NCBI RefSeq assembly: GCF_004297185.1
Contig: NZ_PGCL01000006.1
Location: 1-60,937 of the forward strand
Direction of reading: 5' to 3'
Length of the DNA stretch: 60,937 nucleotides
Origin: Methanofollis fontis
Lineage (GTDB): Archaea; Halobacteriota; Methanomicrobia; Methanomicrobiales; Methanofollaceae
Every line of letters starts with the position of its first letter. The first letter of the stretch is position 1. The position numbers and the translations under genes were made by a program. Under the pieces are notes generated by a model that had not been told where the DNA came from, did no database searches, and was given only the letters and a program-made list of their open reading frames with translations. Positions 32,666-41,763 of this stretch are shown here, piece after piece.

Positions 32666-34454
32666 ACCTCTCCGACCGGATCGCATCCAGGATCGCCGCC
32701 ATCCTGGGATCATCGAGGGCGTCGGCACGCATCACCAGCTCGTAGCGTTCGGTCGCAACCGGTGCAAAATGCAGCCCGAGGGCCTGTGCCGCCGAATACA
32801 CTCCCATGCCGCAGTCGGCCTCACCCGACCTGACGGCCAGGGCGACGGCGAGGTGGGTGGTGAACTCCCGGTCATATCCCCGGACCGCCGCGGGCTGGAT
32901 TCCCCGCTCCTGCAGGAGGTGGTCCAGGAGGAGCCGCGTTCCCGACCCCTTCTGCCGGTTTGCATAGGTCATTGTGGTCAGGTCGTCGAAAGACGCCCCT
33001 TCCCGGGATATCAGCCCCTGCTCCCGTTCGGCGACGCAGACCAGCACGAGATCGGTGTCGGGCAGGTACTTCCGGAGGAAGGGGGTGTTGTACTCGCCGT
33101 CCGGGGCGAGGAGGTGCATGGGGGCGGCATGGCACTGCCCCTTCTTCAGGGTCAGGAGCCCGCCCATCGAGCCCACATGGGTGGGGTGGATCTCCACGCC
33201 GCCGGGGCGGACGAGATCGGCCAGACGGTCGATGCAGGGGTCGTGGCTCCCGGTGATCAGCACGGCCTCCCTGGCCTGCCGGCGGGGCACCATCAGGCGG
33301 GCCTGCACCGTATCGCCGGCCTCGGCCCCCTCCCTGGACGCCGGGATCGTCATGACGGCGTTTGCCCGGACGGCGCTCATCTGGACCCCCGCACCGCGCG
33401 ACTGCGGCACGGCAACCCAGTCCTCGCCGATCCGTCCGACCGAGAGCAGCACGAACTCGTCGGTGCCGATATCTGAGTGGAGGGTCGTGGTGAGGGTGGC
33501 CTCCACCGTCTGCGCTTCCGGCACCGGGAAGCCGTAGAGGGCGACCAGGGGCGTGATGATCTCGCGCAGCACGGTCAGTGCGGCGAGCGGATAGCCGGGA
33601 AGCCCGATCACCGGTTTGCCGTCGATCCGCCCGATGATCACCGGTTTTGCCGGTTTGATCCCGACGCCGTGGACGAGCACCTCGCCCCGTTCGGCGATGA
33701 TCGAGGCGGTGTAGTCCCGGGTGCCCGCCGAGGATCCGGCAGAGATGATCAGGATCTCATTCTCCCGGATCCCTTCCTCGATCGCTGCCCGGATCAGGTC
33801 GGGTTCGTCGGGCACGATGGCGTTGCGTCGGACGTCCACCCCGAGCGCACGGAGGTGCGCCGCCGCCATCAGGGTATTGCTCTCCACCGCCTGTCCCGGG
33901 CCCGGGCGGGTGCCGATCGGCACCAGTTCAGAACCGGTCGGTATGATCCCTGCCGAGAGTGCGAGCACCTCCACCCCGGTCACCCCGTAGGCGGCCAGCG
34001 CCCCGAGTTCATGCGGGCGGATCTGGTGGAGCGACGGCAGGATCATCTCGGACTCGCCGATATCCTCCCCGACGGGGCGGACGTGCTGCCAGGGGGTGAC
34101 GGCCTTTCTGACCGTATAGGAACCTTCCCCGATCCAGACGTCCTCGATCATCACCACGGCGTCGTACTCGGACGGCACGATGTTGCCGGTGTTCACCCGC
34201 ACTGCATCGGTGATCGTCACCGGTCGCGTCTCGCTTGCCCCCTTCGTCTCGGCGCTCCGCACCGCGATCCCGTCCATCGCCGAGATATGGATGGCCGGCA
34301 CCGAGAAGCGGGCGAAGATCGGGGCGGCGGTGATCCGTCCGGCCGCCTCCCCGAGGGGGACCTGGACGGTGCGCCCCGTCGCCCCGCCGAACTCCTCCCG
34401 CAGGATGCCGAGCGCCCGTTCAAGGGAGATGAGGTCCAGGTAACGCTTCACCAC
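32595..34454 (-). CDS. moeA: MoeA-type molybdopterin molybdotransferase with C-terminal substrate-binding (COG1910) domain
   Basis: Residues ~1-400 form MoeA: PAIHISAMDGIAVRS, the linker with TGNIVPSEYDAVVMIED, IIPTGSELVP, ISAGSSAGTRDYTASII, VIGLPGYPLAAL and a C-terminal domain IV. MoeA inserts molybdate or tungstate into adenylated molybdopterin, needed for formate and formylmethanofuran dehydrogenases in methanogens. The last ~210 residues are a periplasmic-binding-like domain (VLITGSHDPCIDRLADLV, HVGSMGGLLTLKKGQCHAAP, ADCGMGVYSAAQALGL), fused in the well-known COG0303-COG1910 archaeal arrangement. The start GTG 34454 or GTG 34451 follows a near-perfect GGAGGTGAT site and overlaps the upstream moeA by 7 bp. 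Confidence 0.92.
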   Translation of the reverse strand: MVKRYLDLISLERALGILREEFGGATGRTVQVPLGEAAGRITAAPIFARFSVPAIHISAMDGIAVRSAETKGASETRPVTITDAVRVNTGNIVPSEYDAVVMIEDVWIGEGSYTVRKAVTPWQHVRPVGEDIGESEMILPSLHQIRPHELGALAAYGVTGVEVLALSAGIIPTGSELVPIGTRPGPGQAVESNTLMAAAHLRALGVDVRRNAIVPDEPDLIRAAIEEGIRENEILIISAGSSAGTRDYTASIIAERGEVLVHGVGIKPAKPVIIGRIDGKPVIGLPGYPLAALTVLREIITPLVALYGFPVPEAQTVEATLTTTLHSDIGTDEFVLLSVGRIGEDWVAVPQSRGAGVQMSAVRANAVMTIPASREGAEAGDTVQARLMVPRRQAREAVLITGSHDPCIDRLADLVRPGGVEIHPTHVGSMGGLLTLKKGQCHAAPMHLLAPDGEYNTPFLRKYLPDTDLVLVCVAEREQGLISREGASFDDLTTMTYANRQKGSGTRLLLDHLLQERGIQPAAVRGYDREFTTHLAVALAVRSGEADCGMGVYSAAQALGLHFAPVATERYELVMRADALDDPRMAAILDAIRSERFSEILEGMGGYRTAETGGMRVLP

Positions 34455-35650
34455 AGGATCACCTCCGTCTCCTCGCCAGTCTCAAGCCCCTCTCTGCCGG
34501 CCGGCACGACGACGAAACCATCGCTCCTGACCAGGGTGTTCAGGAGACCGGACTTCCCGAAGACCGGGTGTGCGGCCCTGTCAACGACCGCCACACGCAC
34601 ATAGTCCTCACGGCCCTTTGCCGAGGGGATATTAGCTGCCAGGGGCATCCTGGCCAGTCTGAATGGCGTTTCCGCTCCGTTGATTGTCGCAATCAGGTGG
34701 CGGACGACGGCAAAGAGGACGATATAGGCCGACGCCGGATGGCCCGGCAGTCCGATCACCGGGGTGGTCCTGACCCGCCCGATGATCGTCGGTTTTCCGG
34801 GGGCGACGGCGATGCCGTGGACGAGCACCTCGCCGAGTTCGCCGATCACCCCTGCGGTCATGTCCCGCACGTCCTTGGAGCTCCCGCCGGAGATCAGCAC
34901 GCAGTCGCATTCTGATACCGCACGCTCCAGCACCGGCCTGAGGAGCGCCGGGTCGTCCCGCACGATCCCGTAGGTCTGCGTATCACACCCGTGCTCCTGT
35001 GCAAACCCGCTGCAGAGATAGGTGTTGGCGTCCCGTACCTGCCCTGGTGCAGGCGCCGTCTCGGCAGGGACGACCTCGTTGCCGGTGGAGATGATCCCGA
35101 TCCGCGGTCGCCTCACCACATCCACCGACGTGACGCCCGCTGAGGCCAGCACGCCCATGTCCTGCGGGGTGATCCGCCGACCGGTGCTGAGGATCACCGT
35201 ATCTGCGGCATAGTCCTCGTCGTGACTGAGCACATTCTCACCCGGCGCCACCGCCCGTCCGACGAGCACCTCGTCCCCGACCGCTTCTGAGTACTCGATC
35301 ATGGCCACGGCGTCGGCGCCCGGCGGCAGTACGCCGCCGGTCGGAATGTACCAGCATGCCCCTGGCTCCACCGTGCCGGGCGGGGCCTGCCCCATCTCCA
35401 CCCGCCCGCGCAGTGTGAGCATGGCGGGCAGGGCTTCAGAGGCGCCGGTCGTGTCCGACGCCACCACGGCATACCCGTCCACCACCGACCGGTCAAAGCC
35501 CGGGAGGTCGTGAGGTGCCCGCACCTCGCTGCCGAGCACCCGGTGGAGGGCGGCGGTCAGGTCAACCCTCTCGGTCCCGATCTCTGGTGCGATCGAGCGG
35601 ACGACCTCGACCGCCCGTTCGACCGGGACCACCTCGAGAAACAGGCTCAT
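34448..35650 (-). CDS. moeA: MoeA molybdopterin molybdotransferase
   Basis: The 400-residue protein is a full-length MoeA with DLPGFDRSVVDGYAV, PTGGVLPPGADAVAMIE, IGIISTGNEVVP, LISGGSSKDVRDMTAGVI and VIGLPGHPASAY. It and the next gene form the tandem pair of MoeA paralogues common in archaea, where one may serve molybdenum and the other tungsten (known suggestion, not shown here). Its start overlaps the stop of the small cysteine protein gene in the form ATGA. Its stop overlaps the next moeA start, so the three genes look translationally coupled. Confidence 0.94.
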   Translation of the reverse strand: MSLFLEVVPVERAVEVVRSIAPEIGTERVDLTAALHRVLGSEVRAPHDLPGFDRSVVDGYAVVASDTTGASEALPAMLTLRGRVEMGQAPPGTVEPGACWYIPTGGVLPPGADAVAMIEYSEAVGDEVLVGRAVAPGENVLSHDEDYAADTVILSTGRRITPQDMGVLASAGVTSVDVVRRPRIGIISTGNEVVPAETAPAPGQVRDANTYLCSGFAQEHGCDTQTYGIVRDDPALLRPVLERAVSECDCVLISGGSSKDVRDMTAGVIGELGEVLVHGIAVAPGKPTIIGRVRTTPVIGLPGHPASAYIVLFAVVRHLIATINGAETPFRLARMPLAANIPSAKGREDYVRVAVVDRAAHPVFGKSGLLNTLVRSDGFVVVPAGREGLETGEETEVILW

Positions 35651-35862
35651 TTAAAGCAGCCCAGCTGACAGCCGCGGATCTTGATCTTGGGATCGTGGCG
35701 GTTGCAGTAGCGGGCAATGTCCATCTTCGGGATGTCGTATTTCTCACAGATGGCAAATGCCTGCTCGCACCGGATCTCGGTGGTGATCCCGAACTCGGCA
35801 AATGCGGATTCGATCAGATCTTTGTCCATGATGATGTGGTTGCCCCCGGGCATGATGAGCAT
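35647..35862 (-). CDS. Small cysteine-containing protein coupled to moeA (71 aa)
   Basis: I do not recognise the family. ATG 35862 is chosen because GGAGGGGGAA lies directly upstream; an ATG at 35916 would overlap the divergent dtdA start. The protein is a short helix-rich domain with C-terminal cysteines in IARYCNRHDPKIKIRGCQLG plus a final CFK, and two further cysteines in TEIRCEQAFAICEKY. These could bind a metal or cluster. The stop codon overlaps the moeA start (ATGA). Coupling to two moeA genes suggests a part in molybdenum/tungsten cofactor or metal handling, but this rests on context only. Confidence 0.75.
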   Translation of the reverse strand: MLIMPGGNHIIMDKDLIESAFAEFGITTEIRCEQAFAICEKYDIPKMDIARYCNRHDPKIKIRGCQLGCFK

Positions 35863-35910
35863 TTCCCCCTCCGGGCAAGGTTTTAGCCGCGGCGAACCAA
35901 GATTAGAGGC

Positions 35911-37224
35911 ATGCATGTCGCCCTGCTCTTTTCGCGCACCGATCCCGGCGGCTCAAATATTGCCGCCCGTGTCGGCACCCTGCTGAGCGAACGGGACGAT
36001 TGGCCCCTCTGCCGCGCAGCAAAGGTCACGCTCCGGGGGATCGACAGCAGGCTGATCTATGCGGAGGGGGCGGATCGCGGCCTCGACGCCGATCTCCTGG
36101 TCTTCCTCTCCCGCCATTCGAGCGCCCGCCCGGTGCCCGCCCTCACCGTCCACGTCACCGGGAACTTCGGCGAGGCCGCCTTCGGCGGGGACCCGGAATG
36201 CATCGCACCGGCGGCGCCGGCGATGATGCATGCCGTGCTCCGCAATCTGGCCGCCCATGCACCGCCCGGTTACCGCGTGAGCTATGAGGCGACGCACCAT
36301 GGCCCCACCACACTCTCCACCCCCTCGCTGTTTGTCGAGATCGGGAGCACCGAGACGGAGTGGCGGGATCCGGCCGCCGCCGATGCCGCTGCCCTCGCCG
36401 TGCTCTCCGCCGTCCCCGGCGACGTCATACCCCTCGTCGGGTTCGGCGGCACCCACTATGCCGTCCGGCAGACCGAGATCGCCCTCTCCAGCCGCGGCGC
36501 CTTCGGGCATATCGCCCCCACCCATGCGGTCCCCTCTCTTGGACCGGCAATGGTCGGCGCCATGGTCAGGCAGAGCGGTGCTGTGGCCGGGTACATCGAC
36601 CGCAAGGCCCTCCGGCGTGAGGATGTCAGGCGCATCGAGGAATATCTCCAGAATGAAGGGCTGGAGGTGCTCTCCGAGGGGGAGATCACCGATATCCGGG
36701 CCCTCTCCTGGGCGTCATATGCAGAGGTGCGCCGGCGTGCCGGAGATCTCCTGCCCGGAGGGAGGGTCCGCACCGGCGGACTTGCCGGATCAGGGCCGCT
36801 CACGGTCGTCGAATTGCCGCCGTCTCTGGTTTCCGAGGCGGAACGGGCAGACCCCGGCAGGTTCAGGGAGGTGCTCTCACAGGTCAGGGCCGCATCCGTG
36901 GCCGGGGAGAACGGGACGGTGCCCTCGTTCATCACATTCAACTACCAAACCGAAGAAGTAATACATGATTTAATATCTCTGTGTATTAAAATCATAGATG
37001 ATCGGTGGAGCACTGCAGCCGCCGGGGACGACCTTGTGATCACCAGGACGCGGTTCGATCCCTCGCGGGCACGGGAGCTCGGGGTTCCGAAGGGCCCTCT
37101 TTTTGGGGCGCTTTCGGCAGGCCGGACGGTTGAAGTCGACGGCCGGACCATCACCCCCTCCATGGTGCAGTCCTGCAGTGAGACACGTATCCACATCCCG
37201 GGGTTGGAGAGGTATACTGCATGA
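35911..37224 (+). CDS. dtdA: D-aminoacyl-tRNA deacylase, archaeal type
   Basis: The 437-residue protein matches the archaeal DtdA (GEK1) family that removes D-amino acids from mischarged tRNA. Visible family segments are [62 protein letters not shown] and [13 protein letters not shown], with clustered histidines. The first ~280 residues correspond to the minimal enzyme. The rest is the extension also seen in other large euryarchaeal versions, ending [21 protein letters not shown] short AT-rich patch around 36936-37012 stands out from the GC-rich gene and may hold a promoter for ftsZ. It overlaps ftsZ by 4 bp (ATGA). Confidence 0.9.
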   Translation: MHVALLFSRTDPGGSNIAARVGTLLSERDDWPLCRAAKVTLRGIDSRLIYAEGADRGLDADLLVFLSRHSSARPVPALTVHVTGNFGEAAFGGDPECIAPAAPAMMHAVLRNLAAHAPPGYRVSYEATHHGPTTLSTPSLFVEIGSTETEWRDPAAADAAALAVLSAVPGDVIPLVGFGGTHYAVRQTEIALSSRGAFGHIAPTHAVPSLGPAMVGAMVRQSGAVAGYIDRKALRREDVRRIEEYLQNEGLEVLSEGEITDIRALSWASYAEVRRRAGDLLPGGRVRTGGLAGSGPLTVVELPPSLVSEAERADPGRFREVLSQVRAASVAGENGTVPSFITFNYQTEEVIHDLISLCIKIIDDRWSTAAAGDDLVITRTRFDPSRARELGVPKGPLFGALSAGRTVEVDGRTITPSMVQSCSETRIHIPGLERYTA

Positions 37225-38315
37225 AATCAATCGTAGAAGAGGCACTTTCACGGGCACGAGACGAATATGAGGATATTGTCCAGCCGGACGAGGAACTCGA
37301 GGATCTCCTCCGGGACCTGAGGACCGAGATCGTTGTCGTCGGCTGCGGGGGCAGCGGTTCGAACACCATGTCCCGGATCGCCGAGGAAGGGATAGCCGGT
37401 GCGAGGCTTGTCGCCGTCAACACCGACGCCCAGCACCTGATCCGCACAAAGGCGGACAAACGGATCCTGATCGGCAGACAGCGCACCCGGGGGCTTGGCG
37501 CTGGTTCGATACCGCAGATCGGTGAGGAGGCCGCCCTTGAGAACGAGGACCAGATCCGCAGTTCTCTCGATGGCGCCGACATGGTCTTCATCACCTCCGG
37601 ACTCGGCGGCGGGACCGGGACCGGTTCTGCACCGGTCGTCGCCAAGGCGGCGCACGAAGAGGGTGCGCTGACCATCGCGGTCGTCACCCTTCCCTTTACC
37701 TCTGAGGGCACGATCCGGATGGAGAATGCGGAGGCCGGCCTTGAACGCCTGCGCGACGTGGCCGACACCGTCATCGTCGTCCCGAACGACCGTCTCCTCG
37801 AGGTCGTGCCGCGGCTGCCGCTCTACGCCGCCTTCAAGGTCGCCGACGAGGTGCTGATGCGTGCCGTCAAGGGGATCACCGAGCTGATCACCGTCCCCGG
37901 TCTGGTGAACCTCGACTTCGCCGATGTGCGCACCGTCATGGAGCGCGGCGGCGTGGCCATGATCGGGATGGGCGACTCCGACTCCGAGGACAAGGCCGCC
38001 GATTCGGTGAAGAAGGCCCTTCGTTCCCCGCTCCTCGATGTGGACATCTCCGGGGCCACGGCGGCGCTGGTCAACGTCGTCGGCGGTCCGGACATGACGA
38101 TGGTCGAGGCCGAGGGTGTGGTGCAGGAGGTCTATGACCGCATTGACCCCTCGGCCCGGATCATCTGGGGTGCGCAGGTCGATCCCGAGATGCAGGGCCG
38201 GATGAGGACGATGCTCGTCGTCACCGGTGTGAACTCGCCGCAGATTTATGGGCGCAACGATCGCTCCCGGAGCTCCCGGGTTGCAAAAGAATTCGACATC
38301 GACTTTCTGAGGTGA
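37221..38315 (+). CDS. ftsZ: Cell division protein FtsZ
   Basis: The 364-residue tubulin-like GTPase has [28 protein letters not shown], the tubulin signature [13 protein letters not shown] and the T7 loop region [12 protein letters not shown]. The C-terminal end [11 protein letters not shown] resembles the tail that binds partners such as SepF. It forms the division ring in euryarchaea. The N-terminal ~35-residue extension before the Rossmann strand is common in archaeal FtsZ1. It is coupled to dtdA upstream and followed 7 bp later by secE, the usual ftsZ-secE-spt5 order. Confidence 0.97.
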   Translation: MKSIVEEALSRARDEYEDIVQPDEELEDLLRDLRTEIVVVGCGGSGSNTMSRIAEEGIAGARLVAVNTDAQHLIRTKADKRILIGRQRTRGLGAGSIPQIGEEAALENEDQIRSSLDGADMVFITSGLGGGTGTGSAPVVAKAAHEEGALTIAVVTLPFTSEGTIRMENAEAGLERLRDVADTVIVVPNDRLLEVVPRLPLYAAFKVADEVLMRAVKGITELITVPGLVNLDFADVRTVMERGGVAMIGMGDSDSEDKAADSVKKALRSPLLDVDISGATAALVNVVGGPDMTMVEAEGVVQEVYDRIDPSARIIWGAQVDPEMQGRMRTMLVVTGVNSPQIYGRNDRSRSSRVAKEFDIDFLR

Positions 38316-38322
38316 GAATGGA

Positions 38323-38538
38323 ATGGTGGAGATCGATACCGACTCGATGAAAGAGTCGATGAAAATCAGCAATCTCAATGAGGAATTCATTCAGAAATAT
38401 CTCCGCGTCCTGAAACTTGCGCGGACCCCCACCCGTGAGGAGTTCCAGAAGATCGCCATCGTGGCGGCGCTGGGTGTCCTCCTCATCGGGCTGATCGGGT
38501 TTATCATCTATGAGATCATGCTTGTGCTGCCGCACTGA
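38323..38538 (+). CDS. secE: Protein translocase subunit SecE/Sec61-gamma
   Basis: The 71-residue protein has an amphipathic N-terminal helix (FIQKYLRVLKLARTPTREEF) followed by one C-terminal membrane helix (IAIVAALGVLLIGLIGFIIY), the exact plan of archaeal SecE. It clamps the SecY channel. AGGTGAG, formed at the ftsZ stop, serves as ribosome site. The stop TGA overlaps the next ATG (TGATG). Confidence 0.95.
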   Translation: MVEIDTDSMKESMKISNLNEEFIQKYLRVLKLARTPTREEFQKIAIVAALGVLLIGLIGFIIYEIMLVLPH

Positions 38539-39014
38539 TGCACATGACAGAGGAAACCGAAACCCGGATATTTGCCGTGAAGACGACGGCAAAACAGGAA
38601 CGTGCCGTCGCAGATGGGATCTACCATGCGGTCACCATGGACCCCTCCTTCAAGGTCACGGCGGTGATCTCCCCTGACGAACTGAAGGGGTATGTGCTCG
38701 TCGAGACGCTCGAACCGGTGGCGCGGATCGAGGAGCTGATTGAATCGGTGCCGAGCGCCCGGACGGTCGTGCCGGGTGAGACCTCTCTTGCAGAGATGGG
38801 ACACTATCTGGTGCCGAAACCGGTCGTCTCGGGCATCGATGAGGGGACGATCGTCGAACTCATCGCCGGTCCGTTCAAGGGTGAGAAGGCCGTTGTCAAA
38901 CGGGTCGACTCGTCCAAGGAGGAGATTACGGTTGAACTCTACGAATCCATGGTTCCGATCCCGATCACGGTGCGCGGCGATAACGTCCGTGTGATCGATC
39001 GGGGCGAATCCTGA
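38538..39014 (+). CDS. spt5: Transcription elongation factor Spt5 (NusG family)
   Basis: The 158-residue protein has an NGN domain (IFAVKTTAKQERAVADGI, LKGYVLVETLEP) followed by one KOW domain (GTIVELIAGPFKGEKAVVKRVDSS). It binds the RNA polymerase clamp together with Spt4 and increases processivity. The ATG overlaps the secE stop by one base; ATG 38544 is also possible. A run of eight T at 39025-39032 follows and likely ends the ftsZ-secE-spt5 transcript. Confidence 0.95.
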   Translation: MHMTEETETRIFAVKTTAKQERAVADGIYHAVTMDPSFKVTAVISPDELKGYVLVETLEPVARIEELIESVPSARTVVPGETSLAEMGHYLVPKPVVSGIDEGTIVELIAGPFKGEKAVVKRVDSSKEEITVELYESMVPIPITVRGDNVRVIDRGES

Positions 39015-39024
39015 TCCCATCCCC

Positions 39025-39032
39025 TTTTTTTT
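39025..39032 (+). terminator. T-run terminator after spt5
   Basis: Eight T residues follow the spt5 stop by about 10 bp, the simple U-tract form of archaeal terminator. Confidence 0.5.
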
Positions 39033-39045
39033 CTCGCTCCTGTGA

Positions 39046-39056
39046 AAGGTTTATCT
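39046..39056 (+). promoter_or_regulatory. Promoter of the ribosomal stalk operon
   Basis: AGGTTTATCTG resembles a TATA box about 70 bp before the uL11 ATG. It would give a ~45-base leader that ends with the ribosome site GGTGAT before ATG 39123. Confidence 0.45.
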
Positions 39057-39122
39057 GGCTCCGGGAAAAACCCTAGTCACCCAAGCAGAGTACCCTTTCG
39101 GGGAACGCATGGTGATTGTATT

Positions 39123-39599
39123 ATGGCAGAAACGGTCGAGGTTTTGGTACCCGGCGGCAAGGCAACTGCAGGCCCGCCTATCGGTCCTGCTCTGGGTCCC
39201 CTCGGTATCAACGTAAAAGCGGTTATTGACGAGATCAATAAGAAGACCGCAGAGTTCAACGGCATGCAGGTGCCGGTGACGATCGACGTTGACGATAAGA
39301 AGAACTTCACTGTCTCAGTGGGGATTCCTCCGACAACGGCGCTCATCATGAAGGAAGTTGGTATCGAGAAGGGGTCCAGCGAGCCCGCCGCCCAGTATGT
39401 GGGTGATCTGCCGCTCGAGGCCGCTGTCAGAATCGCACGCATGAAATTTGACGACATGCTCTCTTACCGCCTGACCTCGGCGGTCAAGGAGGTCGTCGGC
39501 ACCTGTGTCTCCGTCGGCGTGACGGTCGAGGGCAAAAAGCCCAAGGAGATGCTTGCAGCCATTGATGCAGGCGAGTTCGACAGCGTAATCGGGGAATAA
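39123..39599 (+). CDS. rpl11: Ribosomal protein uL11
   Basis: The 158-residue protein contains the N-terminal signature VPGGKATAGPPIGPALGPLGIN and the C-terminal rRNA-binding region. It binds the GTPase-associated centre of 23S rRNA. ATG 39123 is set by the conserved N-terminus (MAETVEVLVPGG) and a GGTGAT site. It heads the uL11-uL1-uL10-P1 operon. Confidence 0.97.
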   Translation: MAETVEVLVPGGKATAGPPIGPALGPLGINVKAVIDEINKKTAEFNGMQVPVTIDVDDKKNFTVSVGIPPTTALIMKEVGIEKGSSEPAAQYVGDLPLEAAVRIARMKFDDMLSYRLTSAVKEVVGTCVSVGVTVEGKKPKEMLAAIDAGEFDSVIGE

Positions 39600-39651
39600 A
39601 CGGTAAACATCCATAGGAGATCGAACAGGTCGCAGACTATGGAGGTACGCA

Positions 39652-40296
39652 ATGGTTGAGAAAGAACAGATACTGAAGGCTGTGCAGACGGCCCTTGAGG
39701 CTGCGCCTGAACGGAAGTTTCAGGAGAGCGTTGACATCACGATCAACCTCAAGAATATCGACATGGCGCAGCCCAAAAACCGTATTGATGAGACTATCCT
39801 TCTCCCGAACGGTCTGGGATCGGACGTGAAGGTTGCGGTTCTCGGCAGGGGCGAGATCACGACGCAGGCCCGCGAGGCCGGTGTCGACCTGATCATCAGC
39901 CCTGAGGAGATCGAACGCCTCGGCGGCGAACCCCGTGAGGCACGGAAGATCGCCAACGAATACCGCTTCTTCCTTGCCGAAACCTCGGTGATGGGACAGG
40001 TGGGCCGCTGGCTCGGTCCGCGTCTCGGTCCGAGGGGCAGGATGCCGATGCCGATTCCGACCGGAACGGACGTGCGCCCGATTGTCGAGCGTCTCCGCTC
40101 CTCGGTGAAGATCCGGTCCAAGGACAAGAAGGTGTTCCATGCCCGCGTCGGCACCACGCAGATGCCGCCCGAGCAGATCTCGGAGAACATCGACGCCGTC
40201 ATGAAGAGGATCGAGGGCGTGCTCGAGCAGGGATCGCAGAACGTCCGCTCGGTGTATGTGAAGACCACGATGGGTCCGGCAGTGAGGGTGATCTGA
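39652..40296 (+). CDS. rpl1: Ribosomal protein uL1
   Basis: The 214-residue protein shows the family core FLAETSVMGQVGRWLGPRLG and GRMPMPIPTGTDV. It forms the L1 stalk at the E site. In other methanogens L1 represses its own operon by binding an rRNA-like mRNA hairpin; I could not confidently place such a hairpin here. A strong GGAGGT precedes the ATG. Confidence 0.97.
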   Translation: MVEKEQILKAVQTALEAAPERKFQESVDITINLKNIDMAQPKNRIDETILLPNGLGSDVKVAVLGRGEITTQAREAGVDLIISPEEIERLGGEPREARKIANEYRFFLAETSVMGQVGRWLGPRLGPRGRMPMPIPTGTDVRPIVERLRSSVKIRSKDKKVFHARVGTTQMPPEQISENIDAVMKRIEGVLEQGSQNVRSVYVKTTMGPAVRVI

Positions 40297-41319
40297 ATGG
40301 CACTCTATACGCAGCACCTCCCTGAGTGGAAGAAGAAGCAGGTCGAGGAAATCGCCGCATGTTTTGACCAGTACGCCGTTGCAGGCCTGATCGACATGTA
40401 CGGTATTCCGGCGACCCAGCTCCAGCAGATCCGGCAGAACCTGCGCGGTGTCGCCTACCTGAAGATGGCCCGCAAGACCCTGACCCGTCGTGCATTCGAC
40501 GAGATGGGTGGCGAGGTCGCCGGTATGAGCGAGCACATCTCCGGGCAGAGTGCGCTCATCTTCACAAACGAGAACCCGTTCAAGCTGTTCAAGCTCCTTG
40601 AGCAGACCAAGACGAAGATGGCCGCAAAGGCCGGCGAAGCCGCGCCTGAGGACATCGTCGTCGCCAAGGGGCCGACGAGCTTCAAGCCGGGTCCGATTGT
40701 CGGCGAACTCCAGCAGGCCGGCATCCCGGCGATGATCGAGGGTGGCAAGGTCAAGATCCGCGAGACGAAGACGGTCGTCAAGAAGGGCGATGTCATCAAC
40801 GCCAAGCAGGCCGACGTGCTTGCAAAGCTTGACATTAAACCGATGGATGTCGGTCTTATCCTGAAGGCGGCATTCCAGAACGGCACGATCTTCGCTCCGG
40901 AAACCCTGGCTATCGACGAGAGCGTCTACCTTGGACAGATCACGCTGGCCGCACAGCAGGCATTCAACCTCTCGTTGAACGCGGCGATCCCGACCCCGGC
41001 GACGATGGGCCCGATCCTTGGCAAGGCGTTTGTCGAGGCGAGAAACCTGGCCGTCGAGGCGTGTGTCTATGAGAAGGATGTTGCAGATCTGATCGTTGCA
41101 CGGGCATACCGCCAGATGGTTGCCCTTGCGATGGCAGCCGCCGAGGGCGGATTCGAACTCGATGAGTCGATCGCCCGGGCCGTCGCTGCAGCCGCAGCCG
41201 TACCTGCGCAAGCGCCATCAGCAGAGGAATCTGCTGCTCCGGAAGAGGAAGAGACTGAAGAAGAGGAGAAGGAGGATGAAGAGGGAGGCATGGCCGGTCT
41301 CGGTGCCCTCTTCGGCTGA
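40297..41319 (+). CDS. rpl10: Ribosomal protein uL10 (P0)
   Basis: The 340-residue P0 protein starts directly after the uL1 stop (TGAATG). It has the rRNA-binding L10 domain (YGIPATQLQQIRQNLRG), the archaeal/eukaryotic insertion, spine helices that bind P1 dimers, and an acidic tail ending [11 protein letters not shown]. That tail is shared almost residue for residue with the P1 protein encoded next and recruits elongation factors. Confidence 0.97.
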   Translation: MALYTQHLPEWKKKQVEEIAACFDQYAVAGLIDMYGIPATQLQQIRQNLRGVAYLKMARKTLTRRAFDEMGGEVAGMSEHISGQSALIFTNENPFKLFKLLEQTKTKMAAKAGEAAPEDIVVAKGPTSFKPGPIVGELQQAGIPAMIEGGKVKIRETKTVVKKGDVINAKQADVLAKLDIKPMDVGLILKAAFQNGTIFAPETLAIDESVYLGQITLAAQQAFNLSLNAAIPTPATMGPILGKAFVEARNLAVEACVYEKDVADLIVARAYRQMVALAMAAAEGGFELDESIARAVAAAAAVPAQAPSAEESAAPEEEETEEEEKEDEEGGMAGLGALFG

Positions 41320-41352
41320 ATTCATTGTAAAATATCATCATTGGTGAATATC

Positions 41353-41664
41353 ATGGAGTACATCTACGCTGCACTGCTCCTGCACAACGCAGGCAAGGAC
41401 ATCAACGAGGAGAACGTCAAGGCTGTTCTCTCCGCTGCCGGTATCGACGCTGACGACGCCCGTGTGAAGGCCCTCGTGGCCGCACTCGACGGTGTGGACA
41501 TTGAGGAGGCCATCGCAAAGGCCGCCGCCGCACCGGTCGCCGCCGCACCGGCCGCCGCCGTTGCACCCGCCGAGGCCGCCCCCGCTGAGGAGGAAGAGGC
41601 CGAGGAAGAGGAGAAAGAGGACGAGGAGGGCGGCATGGCCGGCCTCGGTGCCCTCTTCGGCTAA
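41353..41664 (+). CDS. rpl12: Ribosomal protein P1 (archaeal L12)
   Basis: The 103-residue stalk protein has a helical dimerisation domain ([20 protein letters not shown]), an Ala/Pro hinge and the acidic tail [23 protein letters not shown] 41353 follows GGTGAATATC. It is the last gene of the stalk operon. Confidence 0.97.
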   Translation: MEYIYAALLLHNAGKDINEENVKAVLSAAGIDADDARVKALVAALDGVDIEEAIAKAAAAPVAAAPAAAVAPAEAAPAEEEEAEEEEKEDEEGGMAGLGALFG

Positions 41665-41665
41665 A

Positions 41666-41678
41666 TTTTTCTTTTTTT
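41666..41678 (+). terminator. T-rich terminator of stalk operon
   Basis: T5-C-T7 directly after the P1 stop codon is a typical archaeal U-tract terminator. Confidence 0.65.
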
Positions 41679-41763
41679 CGTCACGGCACTTCTGTATCTG
41701 CGGCACGGGTGAGCGGAGCGGTTAAGGATCCCCTCTGCATGATCCATTGGGAGGCGGTGATCT

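Noticed and set aside
39637-41211. 524-codon minus-strand frame opposite the uL1/uL10 genes
   Set aside because: Antisense shadow over two conserved ribosomal protein genes; no Shine-Dalgarno and biased composition.
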